From Pseudomonadota bacterium (lineage in GTDB: Bacteria; Pseudomonadota; Gammaproteobacteria; Nitrosococcales; Methylophagaceae), in contig JALIBN010000030.1 of assembly GCA_030576275.1 (NCBI GenBank), positions 1 to 52,524 of the forward strand: a stretch of 52,524 nucleotides of DNA, written 5' to 3'. Of this stretch, positions 11,896 to 24,346 are shown one piece after another. Positions within the stretch are counted from its first letter, which is position 1. Each line of letters begins with the position of its first letter. A program made the translations under genes and the position numbers. A model generated the notes under the pieces. The model made no database searches, was not told the origin of the DNA, and saw only the letters and a program-made list of their open reading frames with translations.

Positions 11896-12759
11896 ATGTT
11901 CAATCTGGATAATAGTACTGCTGAAAAACTAATAAATGGTTTTCAAATACCCGTTAAGCCTGAAGTTCTAGCAGAAGTACAAGAAGAGCAGGCCAAGCCA
12001 TACCCCTCTCCTAATGTTATTGCCAAGATTATTGCTAAAGATGTTGCTTTGTCGGCGGCCGTTCTGAAATTGGTTAATTCTCCCATCTTTGGTTTAACAA
12101 GAAGAATAACAGACATCAGTCAAAGTGTAATACTGTTGGGCCGTAATAATGTCAGTAACTTAGTTACATTTTTTGAACTAAAGAAAAGCTTTCATAAAAA
12201 GTCATCTATATCTCACGAAAAATACTGGGATTTGGCGATGGAAACAGCCAATGTGATGATGCTCCTTCTCGAGTTATTAGGCACTAAAATAAAGTGCGCT
12301 AAAGAGGATGCCTATGCCTTTGGCTTATTTAGAGATTGTGGCATTCCATCAATGGCGATGAAATATTCTGATTATAAAACCGTGCTGATTGAAGTCAATA
12401 AACAGACTGAAACTGTAATGACAAAAATAGAAGATACTTACTATCAAACTAATCATGCGAGTGTGGGTTATTTTGTGGCACGGTCTTGGCATTTACCGAA
12501 GAGTTTATGTGAATTGATATTACGTCACCATGAACCTGAATTTTTACTAGCCAGCGATCCCAGTACAGAGCAGAAAGATTTATATGCACTTGCAAAACTT
12601 GCCGGTAATATATTGAGTCAGTATCACGCAATGAAAGATGAAGCTGAATGGAATCTGGTTAAGGAATCAGTATTAGGTCATATTGGCCTGGGTGATATAG
12701 AATACAATGACATCCGAGAAGATATAAAAGAAACTTTTATGGTTAAATTCGGAGGATAA
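11896..12759 (+). CDS. HDOD-domain protein
   Basis: Cytoplasmic signalling-type protein with an HDOD domain, a relative of HD phosphohydrolases usually lacking catalysis and often linked to c-di-GMP or chemotaxis networks. The conserved block PSPNVIAKIIAKDVALSAAVLKLVNSPIFG and the ISQSVILLGRNNVSNLV helix are clear near the N-terminus; GIPSMAMKYSDYK and the RHHEPEFLL region complete the fold. No other domain is fused (287 aa). AAGGAG lies 6 bases before the ATG. The exact pathway is unknown. Confidence 0.88.
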   Translation: MFNLDNSTAEKLINGFQIPVKPEVLAEVQEEQAKPYPSPNVIAKIIAKDVALSAAVLKLVNSPIFGLTRRITDISQSVILLGRNNVSNLVTFFELKKSFHKKSSISHEKYWDLAMETANVMMLLLELLGTKIKCAKEDAYAFGLFRDCGIPSMAMKYSDYKTVLIEVNKQTETVMTKIEDTYYQTNHASVGYFVARSWHLPKSLCELILRHHEPEFLLASDPSTEQKDLYALAKLAGNILSQYHAMKDEAEWNLVKESVLGHIGLGDIEYNDIREDIKETFMVKFGG

Positions 12760-12801
12760 GCTAAGTAATATTCAGGTTAATTAAACCATTTCTTGTGATA
12801 T

Positions 12802-14160
12802 TTATGACTGATCATGAGTTTTCTTAATCGCATCAGCTAGTTCTAGCTCAACCGCTTCATCGATATGCATACCATCGCCAACATTGCTTAAACCAGCATT
12901 AGGATCGACATACGTTGTTATATCTAGCTTGCCTTCACTTTTAGCAACGATAGTTGAAACGACGGCATCGCCAGAGACGTTAACAGCCGTTCTAATCATA
13001 TCCATTAGTCTATCAACACCTAATATCAAACCAATGCCTTCAATAGGTAAACCGACTTGTGCAAATACCATCGATAACATAATCAAACCAACACCCGGAA
13101 CACCTGCCGTACCGATTGAAGCTAAAACTGACATTATAATAACGGTTAAATACCCAGTGATACCTAAGTCAACACCGTATATGTTGGCAATAAATACTGT
13201 CGCGACGCCTTGCATTATGGCCGTACCATCCATATTAATCGTTGCGCCAAAAGGAACGGTGAAAGAGGCAATCGAATTATTCACGCCCATGCCTTCGATT
13301 ACTGTTCTCAATGTCACTGGAATAGTCGCATTTGAGCTTGCTGTACTGAAGGCAAAGACTTGTGCATCACGAATTTTTTTGATGAAAATGCTTGGACTCA
13401 GTCCCGAAAATACCTTGAGTACGATCATTAAGGTGATGAATAGATGCAACATTAAGGCGCTAAAAAGAACCAGAACATAACCTGCAAGTTGACTTAAAAG
13501 GTCTAAACCTAATTCGGCTATAGCTTTGGCGATTAAGGCAAATACGGCATAAGGGGCAACTGACATGACGATAGTTACCATCTTCATCATCACTTCATTT
13601 GCGATTTCAGCTGCTTCGATAAGACGTGAGGCTTTCCTACCGACCATCAATATACTGATACCGGCAAGTATCGAGTAGAAAATCAGTGGCAACATATCTC
13701 CATTCGCCATCGCTTTTACTGGGTTTGTTGGAATTATACTAATAAAAACATCTGTTAAAGGCGGTGCTACGTTAGCAGCAAATTGGCTGGTAGATTGTAG
13801 CTCCATACCTTCGCCGATTCCGACAGTTGCAGCTAGGGTAATGGCCATTGCAATAGCAATGGCGGTTGTTAACATATAGAGGATGAATGATTTTGAACCA
13901 ACACGACCTAAGGTTTTAATATTGCCAATGCCACAGACGCCACAAATTAATGAAAAGAAGACGAGAGGGACAACGAGCATTTTTAATGCATTAACAAACA
14001 TTTTACCAATGACATAGAACGCACCATCAACGATATAGGTATTGGTGAAGCTACCAATGACATTCAGCCCTGAAAGATTAATGGCTAAGCCGACAGTAAT
14101 ACCGAGTATCATTCCGATCACTACTTTCATGGTAAGGCTTACTTTTTTAGTTTGCTCCAT
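12802..14160 (-). CDS. Dicarboxylate/amino acid:cation symporter (DAACS family)
   Basis: Inner-membrane secondary transporter importing glutamate, aspartate or C4-dicarboxylates with Na+ or H+. It has the family's core motifs: a serine-rich hairpin followed by TIPVTL (FSTASSNATIPVTL), then the NMDGTAIMQGVAT motif of TM7 and the hairpin 2 stretch IGTAGVPGVGLIML. The 452-aa length and helices throughout fit GltP/DctA/GltT proteins. The exact substrate cannot be told from motifs. It stands alone, convergent with the HDOD gene. The 213 bases upstream hold no gene. Confidence 0.92.
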   Translation of the reverse strand: MEQTKKVSLTMKVVIGMILGITVGLAINLSGLNVIGSFTNTYIVDGAFYVIGKMFVNALKMLVVPLVFFSLICGVCGIGNIKTLGRVGSKSFILYMLTTAIAIAMAITLAATVGIGEGMELQSTSQFAANVAPPLTDVFISIIPTNPVKAMANGDMLPLIFYSILAGISILMVGRKASRLIEAAEIANEVMMKMVTIVMSVAPYAVFALIAKAIAELGLDLLSQLAGYVLVLFSALMLHLFITLMIVLKVFSGLSPSIFIKKIRDAQVFAFSTASSNATIPVTLRTVIEGMGVNNSIASFTVPFGATINMDGTAIMQGVATVFIANIYGVDLGITGYLTVIIMSVLASIGTAGVPGVGLIMLSMVFAQVGLPIEGIGLILGVDRLMDMIRTAVNVSGDAVVSTIVAKSEGKLDITTYVDPNAGLSNVGDGMHIDEAVELELADAIKKTHDQS

Positions 14161-14373
14161 TTAGCTCTCCAAAATTGTGCTCGACGGTCGTCAATGACTA
14201 CGGCATGGTGTATTTTATTGACGTGCAATTAGCTGTATTTATAGCTTCGTGTCGTCATATCAGCTCGTTATTATTCGAATAAAGAAGCAACAGGCTTAGA
14301 AAAAGACCCTTAATACACATGTGCAGAAATAATTAACACTAGGCAATGTAGCACAAACCGCGAGAAACATGGC

Positions 14374-16555
<2,182 letters not shown>

Positions 16556-17357
16556 CAGGTGATTTTATCATGGTCAGGTCAATAATAGGTGCGCTGACTT
16601 CACGCCATTGACCTGATTCAAGGTTATCTAAGGTCCAATCACCAATAGCGTAACGAATTAAACGTAAAGTAGGGTGACCAACGGCTGCTGTCATGCGGCG
16701 AACTTGGCGGTTTTTTCCTTCCGATATTTTGAGTTCAATCCATTGTGTAGGGATGGCCTGACGTTCTCTAATCGGTGGAACGCGTTGCCAAACCACAGGT
16801 GATTCAATTAATCGTGCCTGTGCTGGACGAGTCATGCCATCTTTGAGTGTTACACCATGGCGTAATGAGGCTAAAGCCTGCTCATTAGGAATGTTTTCGA
16901 CTTGAACCCAGTAAGTTTTTTCTAACTTATGTTTTGGATCACTAATGTAATGTTGCAAGGGGCCAGAATCAGTTAATAACACTAAGCCTTCACTATCCCG
17001 ATCTAAACGACCTGCCGGATAAACACCCGAGACATCTACAAAGTCTTTTAACGTTTGGCGACCCGCTTCATCAGTGAATTGGGTAAGTACATCAAAAGGC
17101 TTATTGACGAGAATCAGTTTGGTCATAGAAAGTGATTACTTATTAAAGTTTATTAGGCAGAGAACACTCGACGATATTCAACTATTTGAGCCAAATAAAT
17201 GGAGATTAGCTAAAAACTATTATGCCACAGATAGCCAAGAAACTCGGAAATGTCATAAAGCGAAAATGAGGCTGTTATCAACGTTATTTAAAATGCGCGA
17301 CGATGACGAAGCAAATATTAACGTCATTTGCATAAAGTAAGGTTTTTTCTGGAACGA

Positions 17358-17825
17358 TTAACTATTGTGACACTTCTTTATTTTTTTGCCACTGCCACAG
17401 AAACAGGTTTGATTCCGGCTGAGTTTAATCGGGTCTAAGATTTCGCCATCCACATAAAACCATTGATTATCTTTTTTAATAAAATTAGAGCGTTCATGTA
17501 ATTGGCCGATAGATTGATCTTGATAAAAGGCTACAAATTCGACAGTGGCATTATTGCCAACAGGTTTATGACGAATAATTTTCAAACCTAGCCATTGGGT
17601 GTCTTCAATAGTTTGACGAAGTATTATTTCATCATCAGCTTGTCGGTTATCGGGATGCAGGCTGGCGATAAGGTAAGTAATATTACCTGTAGCAAAGGCG
17701 CTGTAGCGTGAACGCATTAATTGCTCGGCACTACTCGCAATTAATTCGCCATCGTGAAGCGCTTGGCAACAGGCTTGATATGATGTTGTGTTATTGCAGG
17801 GGCAGGCTGATGGGGTGTGAATCAT
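17358..17825 (-). CDS. ychJ: YchJ/UPF0225-family SEC-C motif protein
   Basis: A 155-aa protein of unknown function with a cysteine cluster at the N-terminus (CPCNN...YQACC) and a zinc-binding SEC-C motif at the C-terminus (CFCGSGKKIKKCH). The RSRYSAFATG block and the NTF2-like middle (VEFVAFYQDQ...HERSNF) are characteristic. It ends at 17358, 231 bases before the rluE start region; that gap holds no supported gene. The small gene upstream lies 2 bases away, so they are likely co-transcribed. Confidence 0.9.
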   Translation of the reverse strand: MIHTPSACPCNNTTSYQACCQALHDGELIASSAEQLMRSRYSAFATGNITYLIASLHPDNRQADDEIILRQTIEDTQWLGLKIIRHKPVGNNATVEFVAFYQDQSIGQLHERSNFIKKDNQWFYVDGEILDPIKLSRNQTCFCGSGKKIKKCHNS

Positions 17826-17827
17826 AG

Positions 17828-18100
17828 CTAAGATCTATTTATTTTAATGACATTCATAACTTCAAAATCTAATCCAGCAATAGGTTCAGCACTAGGATAA
17901 TAAATTAGATCGACGCGAGCACCTTTCAGTGATTTATACATTTTTTGGCGTTTGTATTTAAAGGGTACTTCGTAACCCGCTAATAACACGGTGTTTTGAA
18001 TCCATTCGTCAGTTTGACGTTGTACATGAGATTCTACTTTTTGCATGCGGGAATGGATCAGTTTTTCATTTTCTATCAGTAGTTTCTTAAGTGGTTTCAT
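17828..18100 (-). CDS. Conserved-looking small protein of unknown function
   Basis: A 90-aa protein I do not recognise. The N-terminal half is helical and basic (MKPLKKLLIENEKLIHSRMQ), followed by a mixed stretch with VPFKYKRQKMYKSLKGARVDLIYYP and an acidic end. There is no signal peptide or membrane segment. Its ATG shares one base with the TAA of the lytic transglycosylase gene (TAATG), and ychJ follows 2 bases later. This close packing supports a real gene. Confidence 0.6.
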   Translation of the reverse strand: MKPLKKLLIENEKLIHSRMQKVESHVQRQTDEWIQNTVLLAGYEVPFKYKRQKMYKSLKGARVDLIYYPSAEPIAGLDFEVMNVIKINRS

Positions 18101-18783
18101 TAGCTGGCATGTTGGTAGCGATGATAGAGTATACCAACTCGTTCGACATAGACCTTCGTTTCGTTATAAGGCGGTACACCATTATATTTTCGTACTGCAT
18201 TAGGACCGGCATTATAGGCCGCCGTTGCCAATGCGATATCACCCTTGAATGTAGTCAATAATTGGGCGAGATATCGAATGCCACCTTGAATATTTTGCTG
18301 TGCATTAAACGCATTGCTAACGCCAAGTTCTAGTGCGGTGGCAGGCATGAGTTGCATTAAACCTTGGGCGCCCACACGTGATTTGGCATTAGGATTAAAA
18401 TGAGATTCAGCATGAATTAAGGCTCGCACTAAGGCGGGATCTACGGCATGCTGGTTAGCAGTAAGCTTAATTAAGTCGACATAGTCAGTCGTATTCAGTT
18501 GAACCGTATTCCAGTTAATTGTTGATGAAGGATTACACGCATAACAATCAAATCGTAAAACTTCATATTCTGTATTTATTGGTTTTTGATCTGAAAAGGT
18601 AACGACTGAATTCGTTTTTGATTTGTAGATAAATGTAGATTTACCAGCACTTTTATTGTTAGGGATATTAGAAAACTCTACAGTGCCGTCGTCAGCATAG
18701 TTCGATTGAATAGGAGCGGCAGACCAAACTAGCGCAGGTAGCAACACTGCGCCAATAATCAGAGTGAGTTTATATCGCAACAT
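18100..18783 (-). CDS. Exported lytic transglycosylase (SLT domain)
   Basis: Cleaves peptidoglycan glycan strands in the periplasm. The signal peptide covers residues 1-22 (ending VWSAA). The N-terminal ~70 residues contain YADDGTVEFSNIPNN, a DUF4124-like pattern common ahead of SLT domains. The catalytic domain has the ALIHAESHFNP motif (catalytic Glu126), GAQGLMQLMPATA and ATAAYNAGPNAVRKYNGVPPYNET. Length (227 aa) is typical for the small MltE/Slt-type enzymes. First gene of a probable three-gene unit with the 90-aa protein and ychJ. Confidence 0.92.
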   Translation of the reverse strand: MLRYKLTLIIGAVLLPALVWSAAPIQSNYADDGTVEFSNIPNNKSAGKSTFIYKSKTNSVVTFSDQKPINTEYEVLRFDCYACNPSSTINWNTVQLNTTDYVDLIKLTANQHAVDPALVRALIHAESHFNPNAKSRVGAQGLMQLMPATALELGVSNAFNAQQNIQGGIRYLAQLLTTFKGDIALATAAYNAGPNAVRKYNGVPPYNETKVYVERVGILYHRYQHAS

Positions 18784-18794
18784 GGCATGATGAG

Positions 18795-19250
18795 CTAAAT
18801 GTATCGGCCAGCAGAAGCAACGACTACAACAATCAAGCCAATAGTAAGATTGATAGCAATCAGTTTACGAATTTGGTTGAGCGCTTTGCCACCAGCTTCC
18901 CATTCCTTAGCGATAACAGCACGTTGTAACTTTTTGTACGGGCTGAAAAAAACATGCATAAACAGCAACATCATTACCAAGCCCAATGTCAGCATAATAT
19001 GAATATGTGGGCCCACAGCCGCCATGCCACCAAAACCCTTGATAATCATCCATAAACCACTTGCTAGCAGAATGATGACTGATGCCCAAACCCATGGGAA
19101 GAAGCGTTGAAAAACCTGTGACCACAAGGTGAGTCTTACTGGCGCTTCAAGTAGACTGCCTACAACAGGGCGTAATACCACGTAGGCGAAAAACATACCG
19201 CCAACCCAAATGACTGAAGATAAAAGATGTAATGCGATTGCAAAAATCAT
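18795..19250 (-). CDS. CopD-like membrane protein
   Basis: Four-helix inner-membrane protein related to the copper resistance protein CopD/PcoD family. Helix 1 carries HLLSSVIWVGGMFFAY, the family's hallmark His/Trp-Val-Gly-Gly motif, and a second His pair lies in HIHIMLTLGLVMMLLFMH. Length (151 aa) is that of the short single-domain form found without CopC. No copper genes are adjacent, so a role in copper handling is only inferred. It lies 11 bases ahead of the transglycosylase and 16 after fumarase. Confidence 0.85.
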   Translation of the reverse strand: MIFAIALHLLSSVIWVGGMFFAYVVLRPVVGSLLEAPVRLTLWSQVFQRFFPWVWASVIILLASGLWMIIKGFGGMAAVGPHIHIMLTLGLVMMLLFMHVFFSPYKKLQRAVIAKEWEAGGKALNQIRKLIAINLTIGLIVVVVASAGRYI

Positions 19251-19266
19251 ACAGTGTTCCTATAAA

Positions 19267-20796
19267 TTAGTGAGAAGTAACATTAAACGGAATATTAGCT
19301 ATTTTTTGCTTCCATTCTTTTGGACCTGAAGTATGAACAGATTGACCGCGACTATCAACTGCAACAGTGACGGGCATATTTTCCACGGTAAATTCACGCA
19401 CGGCTTCCATCCCGAGTTCTTCAAAGGCTACAATACGTGAGGCCTTGATGGCTTTTGATATTAAATAGGCCGAGCCTCCTACAGCAATCAATGAAACTGA
19501 ACGATGTTTCTTGATTGAATCAATAGCCATCGTTCCGCGCTCGGCTTTTCCTATCATACCGAGTAGCCCTGTTTTTTCTAACATCATATCTGTAAACTTA
19601 TCCATCCGTGTCGCTGTAGTTGGACCTGCTGGACCAACAATTTCATTTTTAACAGGATCAACAGGGCCCACGTAATAGACAAAACGACCATGGAAATCGA
19701 GCCCAGCTGGAAGTGCTTCGCCATTTGCAAATAGATCAGCAATCTTTTTATGAGCGGCATCACGTCCCGTTAGTAAATTTCCTGATAGCAATAAGGTATC
19801 ACCCGGTTGCCATTGTTCAATATCCGCTTGAGTGACGGTATTCAAATCTACATGACGGGTATTAGCGGCGGCTTGCAAAGTGATATCAGGCCAGTCCGAC
19901 AAACTAGGTGGGTCAAACTGTGCTGGGCCACTGCCATCAAGTGTGAAATGAGTATGACGGGTTGCAGCACAATTAGGAATCATTGCTACAGGTAGCGATG
20001 CTGCATGACAAGGGTAATCTTTAATTTTGACATCTAGCACAGTTGTTAAACCTCCAAGACCTTGGGCGCCTATGCCAAGTTGGTTAATTTTCTCATACAA
20101 CTCAATTCGCAACTTTTCAGCTGATGTTTGTGCGCCGCGTGTTATTAATTGTTGGATATCAATGGGTTCCATTAACGATTGTTTCGCCATCAACATTGCT
20201 TTTTCAGCAGTGCCGCCGACACCAATACCAATTTGACCTGGAGGACACCAACCCGCACCCATTTTAGGAATGGTGTTTAACACCCAGTCAACTAAACTAT
20301 CGCTAGGATTGAGGGTAACAAATTGCGCTTTGTTTTCACTGCCACCGCCTTTAGCTGCGATATCAATTTCAACCTTATCGCCCAGCACAATTTCAGTATG
20401 AATAATAGCGGGGGTATTATCTTTGGTATTAGTACGTGATCCTAGCGGGTCACTGACTATGGAAGCTCGTAAAACATTTTCAGGATGCAGGTAAGCGCGG
20501 CGCACGCCCTCATTAACCATATCATCAAGGCTTTGATCTGTTTGCCACTGCACATCCATACCAACTTTGATAAAGACATTCACAATGCCGGTATCTTGGC
20601 AAATTGGCCGTTTATCTTCGGCACACATGCGTGAGTTAACTAAAATCTGAGCAATGGCATCTTTAGCCGCCGCCGATTGTTCTAATTCATAGGCTGTGGC
20701 CATTGCTTGAATAAAATCTTTAGGGTGGTAACAGGCAATAAACTGCAAGGCATCGCTGATACTATCAATGAAGTCTTGTTGTTTTATAATGGTCAT
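19267..20796 (-). CDS. Fumarate hydratase, class I (iron-sulfur)
   Basis: Hydrates fumarate to L-malate in the TCA cycle with an oxygen-sensitive [4Fe-4S] cluster. It has the alpha-like region with RPICQDTGIVNVFIKVG (first cluster Cys) and the GAQGLGGLTTVLDVKI and CAATRHTHFTLDGSGP blocks, and the beta-like region with the swivel domain (PAGPTTATRMDKFT, FEELGMEAVREF). At 509 aa it is the fused single-chain form (FumA/FumB type). With acnB upstream it is the second oxygen-labile TCA enzyme in the window. The substrate could also be mesaconate or tartrate in homologues, but the context favours fumarase. Confidence 0.93.
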   Translation of the reverse strand: MTIIKQQDFIDSISDALQFIACYHPKDFIQAMATAYELEQSAAAKDAIAQILVNSRMCAEDKRPICQDTGIVNVFIKVGMDVQWQTDQSLDDMVNEGVRRAYLHPENVLRASIVSDPLGSRTNTKDNTPAIIHTEIVLGDKVEIDIAAKGGGSENKAQFVTLNPSDSLVDWVLNTIPKMGAGWCPPGQIGIGVGGTAEKAMLMAKQSLMEPIDIQQLITRGAQTSAEKLRIELYEKINQLGIGAQGLGGLTTVLDVKIKDYPCHAASLPVAMIPNCAATRHTHFTLDGSGPAQFDPPSLSDWPDITLQAAANTRHVDLNTVTQADIEQWQPGDTLLLSGNLLTGRDAAHKKIADLFANGEALPAGLDFHGRFVYYVGPVDPVKNEIVGPAGPTTATRMDKFTDMMLEKTGLLGMIGKAERGTMAIDSIKKHRSVSLIAVGGSAYLISKAIKASRIVAFEELGMEAVREFTVENMPVTVAVDSRGQSVHTSGPKEWKQKIANIPFNVTSH

Positions 20797-20816
20797 ATTG
20801 CTGGGATCCTTAATGT

Positions 20817-22532
20817 TTATTTTGCAACCAGTCGAGCTGTTAGTTCAGCAATAACATCCTTAATTGGGAATTCAGCGGCATCGCCATCAGCGCGACGTTT
20901 GTATTCAATGAGACCTTCATCTAATCCACGTTCGCCTAATACTAAGCGATGTGGAATACCCATCAATTCCATATCAGCAAAAGCAACTCCAGGCCGTAGG
21001 CCACGGTCATCAAATAGAATGTCAAAACCTGCCTCTACTAATTGAATGTACAACGCTTCTGCAGCTTCGCGCAATCGTATTGATTTATGGGCATTAATAG
21101 GCACTAAAACGATTTGGAAAGGGGCGATAGATAATGGCCAAATAATGCCACGCTCATCATGGTTTTGTTCGATAGCTGCTGCAACCACTCGAGATACACC
21201 AATGCCATAACAACCCATTGTTAGGATCTGAGATTTGCCGGTGTCTGCTAATACATTGGCATTGAGTTTTTTGCTGTAATTATCACCGAGTTGGAAAATA
21301 TGACCAACTTCAATACCGCGTGCAATATCCAAGGTACCTTGGCCATCTGGGCTCGCATCACCGACAACAACATTCCGTAAGTCCGCCGTTTCTGGTTCAG
21401 CTAAATCACGTGCCCAGTTAACGCCGGTTAAATGTTTCTCATCTTCATTTGCACCGCAGACAAAGTCAGCGGCATGGGCAGCCGCACGATCGACAATAAC
21501 AGGGATTTTTAAGCCGATAGGACCGATAGAACCAATATTGGCACCACAGGCTACTAATACTTGTTCAGGTGTTGCAAAGGTGAGCGGGGAGGCAACAGCG
21601 GGGTGTTTTTCAGCTTTAATGTCATTAAGATCATGATCGCCACGTAATACTAATGCCACTACAGTGCCTTCTTCAGCCCCTTCCACCAATAATGTTTTTA
21701 GACATTGTGTTGGTGGAATATTAAGAAACACGCAGACTTCATCGATAGTATGTTTTTTGGGTGTATCAACTACGGTCATAATCGCTGTTGCCGCGGGGCG
21801 TTGACCCGCAGGTGCAAGCGCTTCAGCTAATTCCATATTAGCTGCGTAATCACTGCCATTGCTGAATACAATGGCATCTTCGCCTGAGCTCGCCAATACA
21901 TGGAATTCATGAGATTGTTCACCACCAATGCTGCCCGTGTCTGCTTGTACTGGGCGAAAATTCAGCCCGATACGGTCAAAAATACGAGTGTAAGCGGCAA
22001 ACATATCATCATACGTTTCCTGCAATGATTCATGATCAAGATGGAATGAATAAGCATCTTTCATCAAAAATTCACGCGCGCGCATCACACCAAAACGGGG
22101 ACGAGTTTCATCGCGGAATTTAGTTTGAATTTGGTAAAAAGTGATGGGTAATTGTTTATAACTACGAATTTCTTGGCGCACTAAGTCGGTGATAACTTCT
22201 TCGTGGGTAGGGCCATAACAAAATTCATTATTATGGCGATCAGTAATTCTTAATAGTTCAGGCCCATATTTTTCCCAGCGCGCACTTTCTTTCCATAATT
22301 CAGCAGGTTGGATTGACGGCATTAATAATTCTTGTGCGCCAGCCTTAGCCATTTCATCACGGATAATGGCTTCGGTCTTACGCAATACTTTCAGCCCCAT
22401 GGGTAGCCAAGTATATAAACCTGATGCCAGCCGGCGAATAAGGCCGGCACGAAGCATCAGTTGATGACTGACTACTTCAGCATCAGCAGGGGTTTCTTTT
22501 AAGGTAGAGATAAGTATTTGAGAAGCTCGCAT
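20817..22532 (-). CDS. proS: Prolyl-tRNA synthetase
   Basis: Charges tRNA-Pro in the cytoplasm. Class II synthetase of the bacterial type: 571 aa with N-terminal motif 1/2 regions ([39 protein letters not shown]), a central YbaK-like editing insertion (about residues 230-390, with [11 protein letters not shown]) and the motif 3/anticodon-binding end ([44 protein letters not shown]). Complete and typical. Confidence 0.97.
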   Translation of the reverse strand: MRASQILISTLKETPADAEVVSHQLMLRAGLIRRLASGLYTWLPMGLKVLRKTEAIIRDEMAKAGAQELLMPSIQPAELWKESARWEKYGPELLRITDRHNNEFCYGPTHEEVITDLVRQEIRSYKQLPITFYQIQTKFRDETRPRFGVMRAREFLMKDAYSFHLDHESLQETYDDMFAAYTRIFDRIGLNFRPVQADTGSIGGEQSHEFHVLASSGEDAIVFSNGSDYAANMELAEALAPAGQRPAATAIMTVVDTPKKHTIDEVCVFLNIPPTQCLKTLLVEGAEEGTVVALVLRGDHDLNDIKAEKHPAVASPLTFATPEQVLVACGANIGSIGPIGLKIPVIVDRAAAHAADFVCGANEDEKHLTGVNWARDLAEPETADLRNVVVGDASPDGQGTLDIARGIEVGHIFQLGDNYSKKLNANVLADTGKSQILTMGCYGIGVSRVVAAAIEQNHDERGIIWPLSIAPFQIVLVPINAHKSIRLREAAEALYIQLVEAGFDILFDDRGLRPGVAFADMELMGIPHRLVLGERGLDEGLIEYKRRADGDAAEFPIKDVIAELTARLVAK

Positions 22533-22579
22533 GTCGGGCTGTAATCCTATTTTATAATTTTTATAGTGGTTGAAATAAG

Positions 22580-22915
22580 TTAAAAGGTACTGTGATTCCA
22601 GCCCCAGTTTTGTCTTTCAGCATCCGCCATACTGATATAAATACGCGGCCCTGAAATGCCAAGATGTTCTGTAATTAATGAGCACAAGACGTCAGAAAAT
22701 TCCGTGCGATCAGCAGGCAAACCTATGGCTCGATAATCTAAAAATGCTGCGGGGTCATCGCTACCGCCCATAATTATATTGGCTTTTGCTTCTATAGATA
22801 CCATGACATAATTTTCAGGCTTGCCAGCAGCTTTAGCCACTGTTTGACTTACGGCTTTTAATAACGTGGCTGCATCAGGTACGGTTTGGTTAGTTACAAT
22901 ATTAAGATAAGGCAT
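22580..22915 (-). CDS. MIF/phenylpyruvate-tautomerase family protein
   Basis: Small trimeric tautomerase-superfamily protein; bacterial members are of uncertain physiological role. The catalytic Pro is in place after removal of Met (MPYLNI), and the C-terminal GWNHSTF matches the MIF family's GWNNSTF. The [15 protein letters not shown] block is also characteristic. Length (111 aa) is standard. It follows the DUF4124 gene by 12 bases on the same strand. Confidence 0.9.
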   Translation of the reverse strand: MPYLNIVTNQTVPDAATLLKAVSQTVAKAAGKPENYVMVSIEAKANIIMGGSDDPAAFLDYRAIGLPADRTEFSDVLCSLITEHLGISGPRIYISMADAERQNWGWNHSTF

Positions 22916-22927
22916 GATGTTGCTCCT

Positions 22928-23386
22928 TTATTGACAATATTTAGTTACATTTTCTTGCGATTCTTGGATTTTTTGCTGACGTTCTTCTTCTGCTAGGCGG
23001 GTTACATTACCATCAGCATCCATGATTCTTCTACCAGGATTGTTCTGATATTGTTCTAATTGTTGTTGAGCTATTTTGCAGTTTCTTTGTTGATTCGCTA
23101 TATTCTCTGCTTCAATTTTTTGTTGGTTCTGTTGCTCTAACTGTAATTGGTCTTCATCTTCTTGTTGACTGATCAGCTCATCGACTTGCTGTTGGGCAAT
23201 ATTAGGATCAATTGCTGGTGGCGGTGGGGTTTCGATGACCGTTGCGGGGATATCGCGCGGTGCTTGTTGGGAATAATGAGTTTGCCCATTTTCATCCACC
23301 CACTTATATATTTCAGCAAACGCTGCAGTGGCGAAGAGTGATAGCATAAAAGTGAGACAGACAAGCCGTAGATGCGGTATAAACAT
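22928..23386 (-). CDS. Exported DUF4124-domain protein with Gln-rich coil
   Basis: Periplasmic protein of unknown function. Signal peptide 1-24 (ending AAFA|EIY). A DUF4124 motif follows (EIYKWVDENGQTHYSQQAP). The rest is a Gln/Glu-rich helical stretch (VDELISQQEDEDQLQLEQQNQQ...) likely to form a coiled coil, ending in QESQENVTKYCQ. The divergent gene to the right is a pseudouridine synthase. Confidence 0.85.
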   Translation of the reverse strand: MFIPHLRLVCLTFMLSLFATAAFAEIYKWVDENGQTHYSQQAPRDIPATVIETPPPPAIDPNIAQQQVDELISQQEDEDQLQLEQQNQQKIEAENIANQQRNCKIAQQQLEQYQNNPGRRIMDADGNVTRLAEEERQQKIQESQENVTKYCQ

Positions 23387-23448
23387 AAATCTTCTCCTCT
23401 AAATATATTTTTAGTTCTAAATTCTACGCCAAAGCGGTCAATCATAAA

Positions 23449-24285
23449 ATGTCTGATATTCCTTCTCGATTTGAAAAACACATAGAAATCACGAGCCGTA
23501 ATACCGTTGCGGTTGATTTATTAGCTATAGAAACGGGGCTATCAAAACAACAGATCAAACAAGTCATGCAAAAAGGCGCGGTATGGATCAGTAAAGGTAA
23601 AAAAACACAGCGACTTCGCCGCGCTAAAAAAGCCGTCTATATTGGTGAAACGATACACATATATTATGACAAAATAGTGTTAGATAGAGTGCCTCCCGAA
23701 CCGACATTAATGGCTGATGAGGGTCGCTATAGTGTGTGGAATAAACCTTATGGCATGTTGTCACAAGGTTCAAAATGGGGGGACCATTGTACTATTACTC
23801 GCTGGGCTGAACAGCATCTTACGCCACAACGTGTGAGTTTCGTGGTGCATCGTCTTGATCGTGCGGCGAATGGTTTAATCGTTATTGCTCATGAAAAAAA
23901 TGCAGCCGCAGCATTATCCAAGTTATTTCAAGATCGCCATATAGATAAACGTTATCAAATTTGGGTTCATGGTCAGTTTAGTGAGCAAGCGACACGAGAT
24001 AATCCGGTGAAAGTAGACAGTGATATTGATGGTCGTTCAGCCGTCAGTTATTTCACACTACTCAAGTATCAAGCAAAACAAGACCGTTCACTGCTGGAGG
24101 TTTCTATTGATACTGGTCGAAAACATCAAATCAGACGACATGCTACATTATTAGGTTTTCCAGTAGTAGGCGACCGTTTACACGGCATTGAAGGTGATAG
24201 GGAAGACTTACAATTATCTGCCTATTATTTGGCCTTTAAGTGCCCTTACACCAGTCGTCAGAAGACATTTGATTTATTAAGCTAA
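23449..24285 (+). CDS. RluA-family pseudouridine synthase
   Basis: Modifies uridine in rRNA or tRNA; target not determinable. An S4-like N-terminal region (AIETGLSKQQIKQVMQKGAVWI, residues 26-47) precedes the catalytic core with VVHRLDRAANGLIV (catalytic Asp137) and the RKHQIRRHATLLGFPVVGD end motif. At 278 aa it is short for RluA/C/D proteins, but all core blocks are present. It stands alone between a divergent exported-protein gene and a decayed glycosyltransferase. Confidence 0.9.
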   Translation: MSDIPSRFEKHIEITSRNTVAVDLLAIETGLSKQQIKQVMQKGAVWISKGKKTQRLRRAKKAVYIGETIHIYYDKIVLDRVPPEPTLMADEGRYSVWNKPYGMLSQGSKWGDHCTITRWAEQHLTPQRVSFVVHRLDRAANGLIVIAHEKNAAAALSKLFQDRHIDKRYQIWVHGQFSEQATRDNPVKVDSDIDGRSAVSYFTLLKYQAKQDRSLLEVSIDTGRKHQIRRHATLLGFPVVGDRLHGIEGDREDLQLSAYYLAFKCPYTSRQKTFDLLS

Positions 24286-24299
24286 ATGAATTCTAAACT

Positions 24300-24346
24300 G
24301 ATAATTAGCTCAATCGAGAGAAGCAAAAGTTGGAGAGCTAATTATC
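24300..24346. terminator. 12-bp inverted repeat between converging genes
   Basis: GATAATTAGCTC (24300-24311) and its exact complement GAGCTAATTATC (24335-24346) flank a 23-base loop. It sits just past the pseudouridine synthase stop and covers the TAG of the glycosyltransferase pseudogene. A bidirectional 3' hairpin is the simplest reading; there is no clear T-run. Confidence 0.4.

Noticed and set aside
12884-13480. 198-aa frame on the plus strand across the symporter gene
   Set aside because: It is the antisense shadow of a clear membrane transporter, with low-complexity Ile/Thr/Pro content.
17074-17340. An 88-aa plus-strand frame overlapping the 5' end of rluE
   Set aside because: It shares its first bases with rluE on the other strand, has no ribosome binding site and no recognisable content.
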